From NCBI GenBank assembly GCA_014332745.1, contig JACONL010000009.1, positions 21,441-55,345 of the forward strand: a stretch of 33,905 nt of DNA, read 5' to 3'. Origin of the DNA: Alphaproteobacteria bacterium GM7ARS4. GTDB lineage: Bacteria; Pseudomonadota; Alphaproteobacteria; GM7ARS4. Of this stretch, positions 33,252 through 33,905 are shown piece by piece (position 1 is the first letter of the stretch; each line of letters starts with the position of its first letter). The notes under the pieces were generated by a model that ran no database searches, had not been told where the DNA came from, and saw nothing but the letters and a program-made list of their open reading frames with translations. The translations under genes were made by a program, and so were the position numbers.

Positions 33252-33740
33252 TCAAGCGGGTGGGCGTTGTATACCCATAAGCCATCCGCCTAACCCTCCC
33301 ATCACTGCTCCCACGATAGCCCCCATCGGGTCGTTGATAGCGCCCCCCATCAACCCCGTGATTGTTGCCATGATGATGGCCCAGCTGAGCGCTTTCAGCA
33401 TGGTCTTTTTCTGCGCGCCGATGGATATGACGGCGCCCATCATTGTGCCAATGACAGCGCCCAGAATGGTGCTATCGACACCCCCCATACTGATGCCGAC
33501 GCCAGCTCCGATTCCTGCCAAGACGATGATAACGGTTGGTATGTTCCCTTTGTCATCCATCGCCTTTTTGATGACGCCTCCGACGATAGCCCCGAGAACA
33601 ATCCCGACAATCGTTCCCCACAACACTTCCACAGGGTGCTCGTTTATCACCCATCCTATGACGCCGCCCACGAGCGTCAAGCACGCGACAACCGCAACCC
33701 CCTTATTCCCTTTGCCTCCCGATATTGTAGGTTCAGTCAT
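33252..33740 (-). CDS. Glycine-zipper-rich membrane protein
   Basis: A 162-residue protein made of about six hydrophobic segments rich in Gly-x3-Gly spacing (GIVLGAIVGGVI, LAGIGAGVGISMGG, LGAVIGTMMGAVI, AIVGAVMGGLGGWLMG), typical of tightly packed membrane helices. There is no known family that I can name. The N-terminus is short and polar (MTEPTISGGKGNKG). It converges with the tryptophan-rich gene (15 bases apart). Low-complexity composition means a function cannot be inferred. Confidence 0.7.
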   Translation of the reverse strand: MTEPTISGGKGNKGVAVVACLTLVGGVIGWVINEHPVEVLWGTIVGIVLGAIVGGVIKKAMDDKGNIPTVIIVLAGIGAGVGISMGGVDSTILGAVIGTMMGAVISIGAQKKTMLKALSWAIIMATITGLMGGAINDPMGAIVGAVMGGLGGWLMGIQRPPA

Positions 33741-33794
33741 GTCTTGCTGTCTGGTGAAACGCTATGCCTCATGCGCCTTTTCCCTATCAGTGAC

Positions 33795-33905
33795 TCATAG
33801 CGCCCTTTTTGATTCCATAGAGTGTCCCGCCCACGACACCTCATCTGACCATACCTCTTGTGCGCGTGCTAGGCGCGCACGAACGTCACACGCTCTGAGT
33901 ACATG
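33795..33905 (-). CDS. Possible C-terminal end of a gene running off the right edge
   Basis: One minus-strand frame is open from the window edge to TGA at 33795-33797, 36 codons (RARLARAQEVWSDEVSWAG..., ending SKRAL). The composition is plausible for a helical, charged protein end, but no family is recognised and a frame of this length can occur by chance. The region 33741-33794 holds nothing else visible, apart from being the upstream side of the glycine-zipper gene. A 7-bp inverted repeat lies at 33860-33880 inside this frame. Confidence 0.3.
   Translation of the reverse strand, partial: HVLRACDVRARLARAQEVWSDEVSWAGHSMESKRAL

Noticed and set aside
33860-33880. GTGCGCG/CGCGCAC inverted repeat as a terminator
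   Set aside because: No T run follows on either strand, and it lies within a possibly coding frame near the edge.
1-33905. CRISPR arrays, tRNA or rRNA genes, insertion sequences
   Set aside because: No regularly spaced direct repeats of CRISPR length, no cloverleaf-like segment in the intergenic gaps, no transposase-like frame and no paired terminal repeats were seen. The gaps are all shorter than 300 bases.

Overview
The window looks like a chromosomal segment of an alphaproteobacterium. The evidence is a complete System I cytochrome c maturation cluster in the order ccmA-B-C-D-E-F-G-H, an NDUFA12-like complex I gene, the alphaproteobacterial neighbourhood aroQ-accB-accC-aat next to DUF2155 and NDUFA12-type genes, an alphaproteobacterial-type ornithine/lysine decarboxylase, and efp followed by an inositol-monophosphatase-family gene. 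Base composition is moderate (I estimate just over 50% GC by eye), genes are tightly packed and no RNA gene is visible. Three housekeeping or conserved genes carry apparent frame breaks (NDUFA12-like, DUF2335-like, cobD). This means either decaying genes or indel errors in the sequence; two of the three sit at long T runs.

Layout. 1-5681 (minus strand): the ccm operon, read from ccmA at the right to a ccmH cut by the window edge, including a 48-residue ccmD that is easy to miss. 5731-7932 (plus): envelope and complex I genes: NDUFA12-like (frame break), two tandem MlaD-type genes, a small unknown and DUF2155. 7947-11077 (minus): aroQ-accB-accC-aat. 11291-12436 (plus): PLP-dependent ornithine/lysine decarboxylase.

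12491-22910 (plus): a 10.4-kb DNA restriction block with four large genes in the order mod-res-res-mod. Each Res has DEAD-type helicase motifs and a C-terminal PD-(D/E)xK nuclease, and each Mod has beta-class adenine methyltransferase motifs, so this reads as two type III(-like) restriction-modification systems back to back. The first Mod has an AT-richer central block exactly where the target recognition domain lies, suggesting exchange of specificity by recombination.

23047-27138: a small two-gene unit (unknown plus DUF2335-like membrane protein), elongation factor P, an inositol-monophosphatase-family protein that has lost most of its metal ligands, a frame-broken cobD and a convergent SYLF-domain secreted protein. 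27262-31120 (plus): three genes joined by ATGA overlaps, a GHKL (Hsp90/MutL-type) ATPase, an unrecognised protein and a DUF6339-like protein. This is the best candidate in the window for an incompletely described multi-gene system, plausibly defence or DNA related, though its function is not shown by the sequence. 31125-33740: a cysteine-rich Sel1/Hcp-like lipoprotein, a retropepsin-like aspartic protease with a DUF5678-like partner, a conserved tryptophan-rich protein and a glycine-zipper membrane protein. A partial reading frame may continue off the right end.
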